Both the position numbers and the translations under genes were made by a program. This document shows, piece by piece, positions 9,120 to 18,368 of a stretch of 64,000 nt of DNA. The DNA comes from Pseudobowmanella zhangzhouensis (GTDB lineage: Bacteria; Pseudomonadota; Gammaproteobacteria; Enterobacterales; Alteromonadaceae): the NCBI RefSeq assembly GCF_042662685.1, contig NZ_JBHSYO010000003.1, forward strand, positions 445,149 through 509,148, read 5' to 3'. The notes beneath the pieces are model-generated. The model ran no database searches and had not been told where the DNA came from. It saw nothing but the letters and a program-made list of their open reading frames with translations. The first letter of the stretch is position 1. Each line of letters starts with the position of its first letter.

Positions 9120-11717
9120 TTATAACTTATCTTCCAACCAAGTCGACACCGCAGCCAATGCTTTGTCGATATTTTCTGGTTGGCTTCCGCCCGCCTGTGC
9201 CATGTCCGGGCGACCACCGCCCTTACCACCGACCTGTTGCGCGGCGATATTGACGACATCACCGGCTTTAACTGTAGACGTTAAATCATTAGTTACACCA
9301 GCGATCAAACTTACTTTACCGTCATTCACCAAGCCCAGCACGATAATGCCGCTACGCAACTGATTTTTCAGGCCATCCACCATTTCGCGTAGCGATTTGG
9401 CTTCTACCCCTTCCAGTTTGCTGATCAACACCTTAACACCATTAATGGAGACTGCCGAATTAAGCAAATCGTTCCCGGCCTGACTGGCCATTTTTTGCTT
9501 AATGCGCGCCAGTTCCTTTTCCAGTGCTTTATGCTGCTCCTGCATTTGAGCAATACGGTCTGCCAGCTGTGATGGTTCAGTTTTTAAACCAGCCGCCAGT
9601 GATTGTAACTGGCTATTTTGTTCCAAAGTGTATTTGACCGCTGCAGCGCCGCTAACACCCTCAATACGGCGCACACCGGCAGCGATGCCGCTTTCTGAAA
9701 CGATTCGGAACAAACCAATGTCACCGGTACGGTTTACGTGGGTACCACCGCAAAGTTCAACGGAGAAGTTACCCATGCTGACAACACGCACGACGTCGTC
9801 ATATTTTTCACCAAACAACGCCTGTGCTCCGCTGGCTTTGGCGGCTTCCAGCTCCATATGCTGGGTTTGCAACGCATTATTTGCACGAATTTCGTCATTA
9901 ACCAGTTGCTCAATACGGGTTAATTCTTCTTTGCTAACTGCTTCGAAATGAGAGAAGTCAAAGCGCAGACGTTCAGCATCAACCAGTGAACCTTTTTGAT
10001 TCACGTGTGCACCCAGCACGGTTTTAAGCGCGGCATGTAGCAAGTGGGTAGCACTGTGATTGAGTTTTATCGCCTGACGACGGCCAGCATCGATTTTGGC
10101 ATCGACCGCATCGCCAACACGCAGCGCAGCAGACGCTTTACCTTTGTGCGCCACAGCTTTACCCAGCTTAGTGGTATCCAAAACCGTAAACTCACCATCG
10201 CGCAGTGCCAGAACGCCGGTATCCCCTACCTGACCACCTGACTCGGCATAAAATGGCGTGCTATCCAGCACTACCACGCCCTCGTCGCCAGCGTCCAGAG
10301 ATGTCACAGACTGGCCGGCCTTAAATAATTCCACCACGGTAGCATTACCAAACTCATGGTCGTAACCGGTGAACGCTGTGCTCTTTTCAGACTTCAGCAT
10401 TTCGTTGTAGTCTGCGCCAAAATTGCTGGCTTGCTGGGCACGTTCGCGCTGCGCCTGCATGGCCTTTTCAAAGCCGACTTCGTCGATTTTCAAGCCTTTT
10501 TCACGGGCGACATCGGCGGTCAGATCCGCCGGAAAACCGTAAGTATCGTAAAGCTTGAAGACGGTTTCGCCTTCGATTGTATCGCCGTTTAATCCCTCGA
10601 TGGCCTGATTTAACAGGTTCATACCGCGTTCCAGCGTACGAGAGAATTGCTCTTCTTCGATACGCAGTACTTTCTCTACCATAGCCTGTTGGTCTTTAAG
10701 CTCTGGGTAAGCCTCACCCATTTGCGTTACCAGTTCGGCATACAGCTTATAGAAGAAAATATCGTTAGCGCCCAGCTTGTAGCCATGGCGGACCGCACGA
10801 CGAATAATACGGCGCAGTACATAGCCGCGGCCTTCGTTTGACGGCATGACGCCATCACAGACCAGGAAACCACAAGAACGGATATGGTCAGCAATAACGC
10901 GCAGAGATTTCTCTTCCAAATCAGTGCAGCCAACAATTTCCGCGGCGCGCTTGATCAGTGCCTGAAAAATGTCGATTTCATAGTTTGAGTGTACCTTCTG
11001 CATAATCGCTGAGATACGCTCCAGTCCCATGCCGGTATCGATAGACGGTTTAGGTAACGGCTCCATGCTGCCATCCGCGTGACGGTTGAACTGCATAAAT
11101 ACCAGGTTCCAGATTTCGATAAAGCGATCTCCGTCTTCTTCCGCAGAGCCCGGAGGACCACCCCAGATATGCTCACCGTGATCATAAAATATCTCTGAGC
11201 AAGGCCCACACGGCCCGGTATCGCCCATAGACCAGAAGTTATCACTGGTCGCGATACGAATAATTTTGTCTTTTGGCACGCCAATGTCATTGGCCCAGAT
11301 ATCAAACGCTTCATCGTCTTCGGCATAGACCGTGACTAACAGTTTTTCTTTTGGTAACTGCAAGTTTTCAGTCAGGAAAGTCCAGGCAAAACGAATCGCA
11401 TCCTGTTTGAAATAGTCACCAAAGCTGAAATTACCCAGCATTTCGAAGAAAGTATGGTGACGGGCGGTATAACCGACATTTTCCAGGTCATTATGTTTAC
11501 CACCAGCACGCACGCAGCGCTGTGACGACACGGCACGGGTATAGGCTCGCTTATCTGCACCAAGGAATACATCCTTGAATTGGTTCATCCCGGCGTTGGT
11601 AAACAACAAGGTGGGATCATCGGCAGGAACCAGCGAACTGCTGGCAACTTTCTGGTGGCCCTGACTGGCGAAGTAATCCAAAAACGCAGAGCGAATTTCA
11701 GCGGTGCTTTTGATCAT
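9120..11717 (-). CDS. alaS: Alanyl-tRNA synthetase
   Basis: An 865-residue enzyme that charges tRNA-Ala and edits Ser/Gly-tRNA-Ala. The class II catalytic domain starts at the N terminus ([16 protein letters not shown], then [17 protein letters not shown]). The editing domain shows [11 protein letters not shown] and the zinc motif [13 protein letters not shown] near residues 560-670, and the C-terminal DHHA1 domain ends with [15 protein letters not shown]. Length is normal for the family. It lies downstream of the PAS/coiled-coil gene with a terminator between them, so it is probably transcribed on its own. Confidence 0.98.
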   Translation of the reverse strand: MIKSTAEIRSAFLDYFASQGHQKVASSSLVPADDPTLLFTNAGMNQFKDVFLGADKRAYTRAVSSQRCVRAGGKHNDLENVGYTARHHTFFEMLGNFSFGDYFKQDAIRFAWTFLTENLQLPKEKLLVTVYAEDDEAFDIWANDIGVPKDKIIRIATSDNFWSMGDTGPCGPCSEIFYDHGEHIWGGPPGSAEEDGDRFIEIWNLVFMQFNRHADGSMEPLPKPSIDTGMGLERISAIMQKVHSNYEIDIFQALIKRAAEIVGCTDLEEKSLRVIADHIRSCGFLVCDGVMPSNEGRGYVLRRIIRRAVRHGYKLGANDIFFYKLYAELVTQMGEAYPELKDQQAMVEKVLRIEEEQFSRTLERGMNLLNQAIEGLNGDTIEGETVFKLYDTYGFPADLTADVAREKGLKIDEVGFEKAMQAQRERAQQASNFGADYNEMLKSEKSTAFTGYDHEFGNATVVELFKAGQSVTSLDAGDEGVVVLDSTPFYAESGGQVGDTGVLALRDGEFTVLDTTKLGKAVAHKGKASAALRVGDAVDAKIDAGRRQAIKLNHSATHLLHAALKTVLGAHVNQKGSLVDAERLRFDFSHFEAVSKEELTRIEQLVNDEIRANNALQTQHMELEAAKASGAQALFGEKYDDVVRVVSMGNFSVELCGGTHVNRTGDIGLFRIVSESGIAAGVRRIEGVSGAAAVKYTLEQNSQLQSLAAGLKTEPSQLADRIAQMQEQHKALEKELARIKQKMASQAGNDLLNSAVSINGVKVLISKLEGVEAKSLREMVDGLKNQLRSGIIVLGLVNDGKVSLIAGVTNDLTSTVKAGDVVNIAAQQVGGKGGGRPDMAQAGGSQPENIDKALAAVSTWLEDKL

Positions 11718-11774
11718 TGATGGTCCTGAAAACGGCTAATTCTTTGCTATCTGAATGACCGCGCAAGATAACAC

Positions 11775-11802
11775 GAAAAAACCGCTGTTTACACAGCGGT
11801 TA
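11775..11802 (-). terminator. Terminator of the PAS/coiled-coil gene
   Basis: On the minus strand the stem AACCGCTGT/ACAGCGGTT is followed by a T-run. It lies between the stop of the 1558-residue protein and the alaS start, separating the two transcripts. Confidence 0.8.
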
Positions 11803-11840
11803 GTGAATTTTATCTGCATGAATCATACGGTTTTTCAGTA

Positions 11841-14800
11841 CTAAGCATGCAGCTGGGAATAGATAACCCGAAGCGTAATCTGAATCGAATTTTTCACACT
11901 TGGCCAGAAAATATCGATGCTGTCGAAATCCTTGCGTTTGCACGCCTCGTCCATACGATAAGCCATGTCTTTTAATGGCACAGAGTCGATACGGATCGCG
12001 ATGTTCTGCAGCTTGCGCGCCGACTGCTGAATCTTAGCGATATCCTCATTCGCCATGGCTTTATCGCAGTTCTCCAGCATTTCCTGCAATTCAGTTAGCA
12101 ACGCCTGCAACAATACCGGTACCGTTTCACCACTGGGGTGTTTTTGTAAGTAAGGCAATAAATCGAACCAGTCGCGCGGATTTTCCGGCATGGCAATGCG
12201 GGCAAATTCAGGCAATGGTGCGGCCTTTTCGGCGGCAGGAGCCGGATGCTCATCTGGCTGTTCCTGTTGCGCCAATTCCAGCGCCTGTTCTTTCTCCGCC
12301 AACTGATCATTCAATGATGTAAGCGCCTGCTGGGTGTTATTTAACTGCTGCTCTTTGTCGGTCAGCGCCGCCTGACTTTGCTGCAACTGGGCTTGCAACG
12401 CCGCCAGTTGTTCGCTTAGTTCAGCCTGACTGGAGTCCTGTTCATTGAGATGTTGCTGCGAGTTTTGATATTCATCCCGCAGGCTCTGCAATTGCGCTTC
12501 CAACTCCCCCCTGGAGGATTGCAGTTCAGCGATTTCTGCTTCTCGTTGCTCCAGCTGCTCCTGTTGTTTCTTCAGTTGTTCAGCCAACGCTTTATGCTGC
12601 GCCTGAGTTTGCTGTAATTCCGCCTGCAAGCTATCTGATTGTGCCTGCTGGGCCTGCAGCTTAGACTGCAGATGTTGCTCGTCTTCGGCCGCATGACGCG
12701 CCTGCTCTTCGGCTTTTTGCAGTGCCTGCTGCTTGCGCTCTAACTCTTCCTGCATGGCCTGACGCTGGGCATCGGTATCCTGCAATACTTTTTGCAATTC
12801 ATCTCGCTGCGCAAGTAATTCTGCCTGTTGTTTTTTCCACTGCTCATCCGAGCCAGCCAGCATCTGGCGCTGCTCGGCTGTTTGCTTTTGCAGTTCCTGC
12901 ATGGCAGATGACAACTTCTGAATCTCTGCACTTCGCTGGGCCAACAGTTCTGCCGCCTGTTGCTCGCTCATTTGCAGCTGCTCTTTGGTATGCATGGCAT
13001 CGTCGCGTACTTCTTCGATGCGCTGCTGCGCCTGAGCATGCTCTTCCCGCGCCATTTCCAGTTGATTTCGCGCTTTATCCAGCTGGGTCATTAACTCTTG
13101 TTGCTGATCCTGCCAACTCTCGGCACTACGCTGCTTCTCTTGACGCTCGCGTTCTGCTTGCTCCTGTACCTGAGATAACGCTTCATTCAACTTACGGATC
13201 TGTGCGGTACGCTCTGCCAGTAATTCTGCGGCTTTCTGCTCGATATCCTGTAGTTTCTGTTTAGATTGTGAGGCATCTTTCTGCACTTCATTGGCTTGTT
13301 TTTCTGCCCGTTCATGCTCTTCACGTGCCTGTTCTAACTGCACCTGCGCACGCTGCAGTTCTTCCTGCAATTGCGCCTGCTGCGCCTGCATTTGTGATGC
13401 TACTTGCTCACGCTCTTGCCTTGCCGCATCGGCCTGCGCCTGCATCGCCTCTAATTGTGCGGTAAGCGCACTGATCTGCTCGGTACGTTCGGCCAGCAAG
13501 GCAGCTGCACGCTGCTCACTGGCTTGTAACTGCTCACGGGTCTGCTGTGCTTCCAGCTGCATTTGTTCGATGCGCTGCTGCGCACCATCATGTTCTGCCC
13601 GGGCGGTTTCCAGTTGTTGCTGGGCCTGCTGGAGCTGGCCGTGCAGGGCTTCCTGCAATTCAGCAAACTGGGCTTTTTGCGCTTGCCACTGGGCGTTGTT
13701 TTCCAGCAGTTTTTCGGCCCGTTCGGCGGCAACCTGTTCAATCTCAGCCAATTTGCCGCTGAGTTGCTGGTATTCATCCTGCTGGGCGCCCAGACGAGAC
13801 TGGGCATCCTGATAAGCACGCTGCATGGTGGCGCGCTCCTGTGCGGCCTGCTCACTGGCTTTACGCAGATTACCCAATTGTTCCTGCAGTTTTTCACTGT
13901 TTTGCTCGGCGCTGTTTAATTGCGTGCGCAGCATCTCAATCTGTTCATTGGCCTGGGAAAGCTGCGTTTGTTTACTGGACGTCGCTTGCTGCTGTTGCTG
14001 CATTTGTTCACGCAGCGCCGCCAGTTGTTGTTCGCTTTCTTCACGGGTTTGTTGCAACGTATCGATGCGCTCTTCCGCTTCCTGCAATTCAGCCTGCGCC
14101 TGACGCAGGCGCTTTTCACTCTGCTGCATGGCATCGGCGATTTCACTGCGCTGCTGTTCCAGCGACATGACTTTCATGGCCTGTTGTTGAAGCTCCTGTT
14201 GCAATCGACCCCGTTGTTGCTGACTTTCTTCCAATTCTTCCTGGCTCTGACGAATTTGCTCTTGAGCCGCATCCAAATCGGCCAGCAGTTGCGCCTGAGT
14301 CTGTTGCAACTCTTCGTGCTTCTCATGCAGCGTGCTGATTTCACCCTGCATTTCCTGCTGTGTTTTTTCCGCCTGACTCAGCGCTTCAACTTTGTCTGCC
14401 AGCTGAGACTGACTGCGCTGCAACAAGGCTTCTTTGTCTGCCAGGCGTTTTTCTGCCGCCTGTTGCAGGTTCACTGCGGTTAAACGTTCTTCCTGAGCCT
14501 GTTTAATTTCCCTCAGGTCCTGCCACAAACACAGCACGCTTTGTAACTGATTGCCGTTAAACATCGGCACGTAAATACACTGACTGGGTAACACATGGCC
14601 ATCGACACTATGCTCCCAGTTAATCCGCAATACCTGACCATCTTCAACCGCATCCAACACCCGATTTTTCAATTCAAAGGCCTGTTGCTCTGTGCCATTG
14701 AGTTCAGGTGAGTAAGGGAATAAGCCCTGCCAGCTATCGTCGTCAGCAAAACCGAAGAACTCACGCGCCGCCTGATTCATAAAGGTGAAGCCACTGTCTT

Positions 14801-16517
14801 CCATCATGGCGATGGGCAGCAAAGATTGCCCCAACAGGCTGTCGAATTGGTGTTTGGCGAAAAACTCATTACTGATATCACTGATCCAGCACAGGTACTG
14901 CTGTTTATCAGCGTCAAATACATCAATGTGCAACTGGCTGGGCAGGATTTCGTCACCAGCCATTTTTAATTTGGCCACATAGCCATGCAGCTGACCGTTG
15001 CGGTGCAATAACTTGGCCGCTTTAGCAGCGCGGTCGGCGTCACTGAACAGATCATATATGGTGGTTTTACGCATCTGTTCCGGCGACATTTGCAGACGCT
15101 CAGCAAAGGTCTTATTCGCCTCAATGATCTGATCATCGGCATCCAGCATAACCACGCCAAGTGGCGCTGAATCCAACATGTTTTTAAAGCGTTTTTGCGA
15201 CGCCTCAGCGGCGCGTTTGGCTTGATTAGACTCGGTCACATCCTCAAACTGACCGATATACCCAGCGACTTTGTCGTCGTTATTACGATAGGCGCGGACT
15301 TTAAACCTTACCTCCGCGGCTGGCATGTTATTGCGCTCGATGGTCGCTTCCTGCTGCATTCCACCAGCGATACTCAGCATCATCAGGTCATCCTGGGCGT
15401 GCATATCGCGAAATTGTTGCGGCATAAATTCCAACTCTTTGACCGTCTGACCCACCACCTGGTCGGCGCGCACCGAGAACAACTGCTCGAATAGGGTGTT
15501 GCATGCCTGGATCTCGCCAGACGCATCGGCCAGATAACAAGCGCCCGGACTGCCAGCCATGAGCGCGCTGAATTTATTCGACTCGTTGCTGGCGGTATTT
15601 TCCGCCTGGATCAAGTCTTGAATTGGCAGACACAATAATGCCAGCTGATCTTCACCCACATGCTGGCCAATAATACGTAACGGGACCTCATGTTCATCGT
15701 GTTTAAAGCGCACCCGAAAGTCTACCGGCTGGCCTTGCTTAAGCTGTTCAAAGGATTGCTTCCAGTTAAGCCAGTCTATCGGGCTAATCAGCTTCTGTAG
15801 CGTGGCGGCTTTGCCATTAATTTGCGCGGCTGTCAGGCCCAGCAAGGCAGCAAATTGCTCTGTGACACTCACCTCATCGGTTTTCGCATCGATATTCATG
15901 CGCGCTATCCCCAGCTCATCACATAGCTGCTGATTGACCGACAATTGGTGGGTCAGCGCATCAATTTTGCGTTGCGCCAGGCTGATATCAGACACCGACA
16001 AGATAATGTGTGCGTCTTCGATGGGGGAATCTAGAGGCGTAACCTGAATAGTCAAATGAATCTGACCGGCTAAATCCAGTTGTACCGTGGTAGATTTGCG
16101 TTGGGTAATGGCCTGCATAAGGGCATGTGAGGGATCAATTTTTAAGGTCGTATCCAGCGTCTGCCCGCGCAGGTTGGCAAAGCTTTGACGCAGCAAGGTC
16201 GTCGCGCCTTTATTGGCATACACCACCTGATTGGCATCATTGAGGTGCACCCGACCTAAGGCAAAGTTATCTAACAACATCTGGCGGGTATCACGTTGCT
16301 GCTGCGCTTCATCACAAAGGCGCTGCGCGTTGCCCGCTTTGTTTTTTTGCAACAAAAACATCACCAAAAACAGCAACGTTGCCGCCGCAAGGCCGGCAAA
16401 GGCGCCCAACAATACACCATCCGACTGGTTGCGCAACATCGCCACTGCCTGTCCTGGCATGGCTGTGCTCAGTAGCGCCAACCCAAATATTGCATTGATT
16501 CCTTTGTACTTATTCAT
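11841..16517 (-). CDS. Giant PAS / coiled-coil protein with a degenerate Hpt-like C terminus
   Basis: A 1558-residue protein. The N terminus has a membrane segment near residues 33-56. About five PAS-like units follow (starting near residues 78, 200, 320, 445 and 565; NANKTFAERL-type and FMNQAAREFFGF motifs), then a coiled coil of about 740 residues extremely rich in Gln, Glu, Ala and Leu. Inside the coil, residues 968-1059, 1060-1151 and about 1152-1243 are three copies of a 92-residue repeat. The last 120 residues are helical and resemble an Hpt domain, but the phospho-accepting His position is Arg (SARKLQNIAIRI). No kinase, GGDEF or methyl-accepting domain is visible. It looks like a membrane-anchored sensor or scaffold; the real role is unknown. 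It lies between alaS and recX. Confidence 0.8.
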   Translation of the reverse strand: MNKYKGINAIFGLALLSTAMPGQAVAMLRNQSDGVLLGAFAGLAAATLLFLVMFLLQKNKAGNAQRLCDEAQQQRDTRQMLLDNFALGRVHLNDANQVVYANKGATTLLRQSFANLRGQTLDTTLKIDPSHALMQAITQRKSTTVQLDLAGQIHLTIQVTPLDSPIEDAHIILSVSDISLAQRKIDALTHQLSVNQQLCDELGIARMNIDAKTDEVSVTEQFAALLGLTAAQINGKAATLQKLISPIDWLNWKQSFEQLKQGQPVDFRVRFKHDEHEVPLRIIGQHVGEDQLALLCLPIQDLIQAENTASNESNKFSALMAGSPGACYLADASGEIQACNTLFEQLFSVRADQVVGQTVKELEFMPQQFRDMHAQDDLMMLSIAGGMQQEATIERNNMPAAEVRFKVRAYRNNDDKVAGYIGQFEDVTESNQAKRAAEASQKRFKNMLDSAPLGVVMLDADDQIIEANKTFAERLQMSPEQMRKTTIYDLFSDADRAAKAAKLLHRNGQLHGYVAKLKMAGDEILPSQLHIDVFDADKQQYLCWISDISNEFFAKHQFDSLLGQSLLPIAMMEDSGFTFMNQAAREFFGFADDDSWQGLFPYSPELNGTEQQAFELKNRVLDAVEDGQVLRINWEHSVDGHVLPSQCIYVPMFNGNQLQSVLCLWQDLREIKQAQEERLTAVNLQQAAEKRLADKEALLQRSQSQLADKVEALSQAEKTQQEMQGEISTLHEKHEELQQTQAQLLADLDAAQEQIRQSQEELEESQQQRGRLQQELQQQAMKVMSLEQQRSEIADAMQQSEKRLRQAQAELQEAEERIDTLQQTREESEQQLAALREQMQQQQQATSSKQTQLSQANEQIEMLRTQLNSAEQNSEKLQEQLGNLRKASEQAAQERATMQRAYQDAQSRLGAQQDEYQQLSGKLAEIEQVAAERAEKLLENNAQWQAQKAQFAELQEALHGQLQQAQQQLETARAEHDGAQQRIEQMQLEAQQTREQLQASEQRAAALLAERTEQISALTAQLEAMQAQADAARQEREQVASQMQAQQAQLQEELQRAQVQLEQAREEHERAEKQANEVQKDASQSKQKLQDIEQKAAELLAERTAQIRKLNEALSQVQEQAERERQEKQRSAESWQDQQQELMTQLDKARNQLEMAREEHAQAQQRIEEVRDDAMHTKEQLQMSEQQAAELLAQRSAEIQKLSSAMQELQKQTAEQRQMLAGSDEQWKKQQAELLAQRDELQKVLQDTDAQRQAMQEELERKQQALQKAEEQARHAAEDEQHLQSKLQAQQAQSDSLQAELQQTQAQHKALAEQLKKQQEQLEQREAEIAELQSSRGELEAQLQSLRDEYQNSQQHLNEQDSSQAELSEQLAALQAQLQQSQAALTDKEQQLNNTQQALTSLNDQLAEKEQALELAQQEQPDEHPAPAAEKAAPLPEFARIAMPENPRDWFDLLPYLQKHPSGETVPVLLQALLTELQEMLENCDKAMANEDIAKIQQSARKLQNIAIRIDSVPLKDMAYRMDEACKRKDFDSIDIFWPSVKNSIQITLRVIYSQLHA

Positions 16518-16652
16518 GCGGATCCCACCCAGCGTATCTATTACGTCAGCATACGCGGCCTGTTAAAAAATAAAAATAGTGTGAAAATCCAACAGGATAT
16601 CTGAATTAATACCTTTGGAATGAAGAGTGTAGTCGAGTGGACAGGGTTGCGC

Positions 16653-17129
16653 TTAGCGATGGTATTTACATGGGCAGGCAAATTGGATTTGGTCGGTGGT
16701 GAACCCTTTACTTTGCAACAGGCGCTGATGTTGCTGTTTTTGTTTCAGAGTCAGACTGCCTGGCTCACCAAAACGTCGATCATGGGTCTGTTTCGCCAGC
16801 TCAAACCAGTCAACGTCTTGTTCGCCTATCGCCGCATTGATCAACTCGTCACTGATTTGTTGCATACGCAGCTCATACCGAATCCGCACTTCACCCTGCC
16901 CTCTGGCAATGCGCTGACGCACAAATTGCTCGGTAAAGCGAATGTCATTTTGCCAGTTGCGCTGCTGAAAATCGGCTAATTCGGTTTGCACGATGGTCAT
17001 ATCAAAGCCACGCATTTGCATCTTCTGCCGAACCTCCGCCTCGCTGTGCTCGCGTCGGGCCAGCATTCTTAAAATCGTGTCGCGAATACGCTGTCGGTCA
17101 GTGCGTTGTTCAGGAGATAAAGGCTTCAC
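16653..17129 (-). CDS. recX: Regulatory protein RecX
   Basis: A 158-residue all-helical protein with the RecX three-helix repeats: ILRMLARREHSEAEVRQKM near the N terminus, then NDIRFTEQFVRQRIARGQG and a third repeat with RRFG. RecX caps RecA filaments and limits recombinase activity. The gene starts with GTG and lacks an obvious ribosome site. recA normally sits immediately upstream, but here a divergent FemAB-like gene begins 36 bp away, so recX has been separated from recA. Confidence 0.93.
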   Translation of the reverse strand: MKPLSPEQRTDRQRIRDTILRMLARREHSEAEVRQKMQMRGFDMTIVQTELADFQQRNWQNDIRFTEQFVRQRIARGQGEVRIRYELRMQQISDELINAAIGEQDVDWFELAKQTHDRRFGEPGSLTLKQKQQHQRLLQSKGFTTDQIQFACPCKYHR

Positions 17130-17165
17130 TTTAAACAGCCATGGGGTGTAATGTGTGCATAGTGT

Positions 17166-18290
17166 ATGTATCGGGCGCTAAGTTACAACCCTATGACCTG
17201 GCAGTGGACAGCAACGACGCAACATATCGCCCCCCATGAAAACGGCGATACTCCATTCCATAAACTGCAATTTCTGCATTTACTGGAGCAAAGCGGTTGT
17301 CTGTCAGAAGACAGCGGATGGCAGCCTTGCGTGCTGACTCACGGCAATGGCAGTGTCGTGCCGTTTTTCGAAAAACAACACAGCTATGGCGAGTTTGTCT
17401 TCGATTGGAGCTGGGCGGATGCCTATCACCAAAACGGCTTGTCTTATTACCCCAAACTGGTGGCTACCACACCTTATACACCGGTAGCGGGCCAGCGAAT
17501 TTTTGGTAATGCGGAATTAGCTGAAATTTGCCAGCAGACTGACCTGCGCCAGGCCAGAACCCGGTACTCTTCTGTTCACTGGTTATTTATCTCATCCGAA
17601 CTACAACAGGAATTATCTGAACATGGCTATGTTGGCCGGCACAGTGTGCAGTTTCACTGGCAACACCGCGGCTACCGTGACTTTGACGATTTTCTTGACT
17701 CCTTTACCTCCAGAAAGCGAAAGTCCACCAGAAAAGAACGCAGCCAGCTAATTCAGGCTGGGATCCGCACAGCCAGAAAAGTTGCCAGTGAAATCGATGA
17801 TGACGATGTGGACTTTTTTTATCGCTGCTATCGGCATACCTATTTGAAACGCAGTGGTCACCAGGGGTATCTGTCCAGAGCGTTTTTCGGTTTGCTCCTG
17901 CAACACTATGCGCAGCATCTAATGCTGGTTATGGCGTACAGGGAAGACCTGCCCGTCGCCAGTGCGCTGTTTTTATTCGATGAAAACGGTTTATATGGAC
18001 GCTACTGGGGCGCTCTGGAGTCGATTCCGGGCCTGCACTTTGAATGCTGTTTATACCAGGGTATCGAGTTTTGTTTGCAACAAAATATTCCCCACTTCAA
18101 CCCCGGAACCCAAGGTGAACACAAAATATTACGCGGTTTCGAGCCGGTATGGTGTTACTCCGCACATAAACTCTATCACCCGGATTTTGCCAGTGCCGTG
18201 AAGCGTTTCTGCCAGCAGGAAAGCGCACAACTGGCGCTTTATAAACAGCAAGCAGAATTACTGCTTCCTTTCAAAACACCGAGTTACTGA
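17166..18290 (+). CDS. FemAB-like / DUF482 GNAT-fold protein
   Basis: A 374-residue cytoplasmic protein matching the DUF482 'peptidoglycan biosynthesis/recognition' family, which shares the GNAT-like fold of FemAB aminoacyltransferases. Family features seen are PFHKLQFLHLLE near the start, VPFFEKQHSYGEFVFDWSWA, the basic run SRKRKSTRKERSQL, and the C-terminal HFNPGTQGEHKILRGFEP. The biochemical role is not established. The start may be this ATG or the one eight codons later; neither has a strong ribosome site. It is divergent from recX. Confidence 0.82.
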   Translation: MYRALSYNPMTWQWTATTQHIAPHENGDTPFHKLQFLHLLEQSGCLSEDSGWQPCVLTHGNGSVVPFFEKQHSYGEFVFDWSWADAYHQNGLSYYPKLVATTPYTPVAGQRIFGNAELAEICQQTDLRQARTRYSSVHWLFISSELQQELSEHGYVGRHSVQFHWQHRGYRDFDDFLDSFTSRKRKSTRKERSQLIQAGIRTARKVASEIDDDDVDFFYRCYRHTYLKRSGHQGYLSRAFFGLLLQHYAQHLMLVMAYREDLPVASALFLFDENGLYGRYWGALESIPGLHFECCLYQGIEFCLQQNIPHFNPGTQGEHKILRGFEPVWCYSAHKLYHPDFASAVKRFCQQESAQLALYKQQAELLLPFKTPSY

Positions 18291-18368
18291 TTTCGTGACA
18301 ACATATTGAGTCTTATTGCAAAAGCGTTTAGCCTGCGGACACAAAAATAAGCTTTCAAGGATGATGAT

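Noticed and set aside
12095..14483. Many open frames opposite or out of phase with the coiled-coil gene
   Set aside because: They are shadows caused by the Gln/Glu/Ala-rich codon bias of the large coiled coil.
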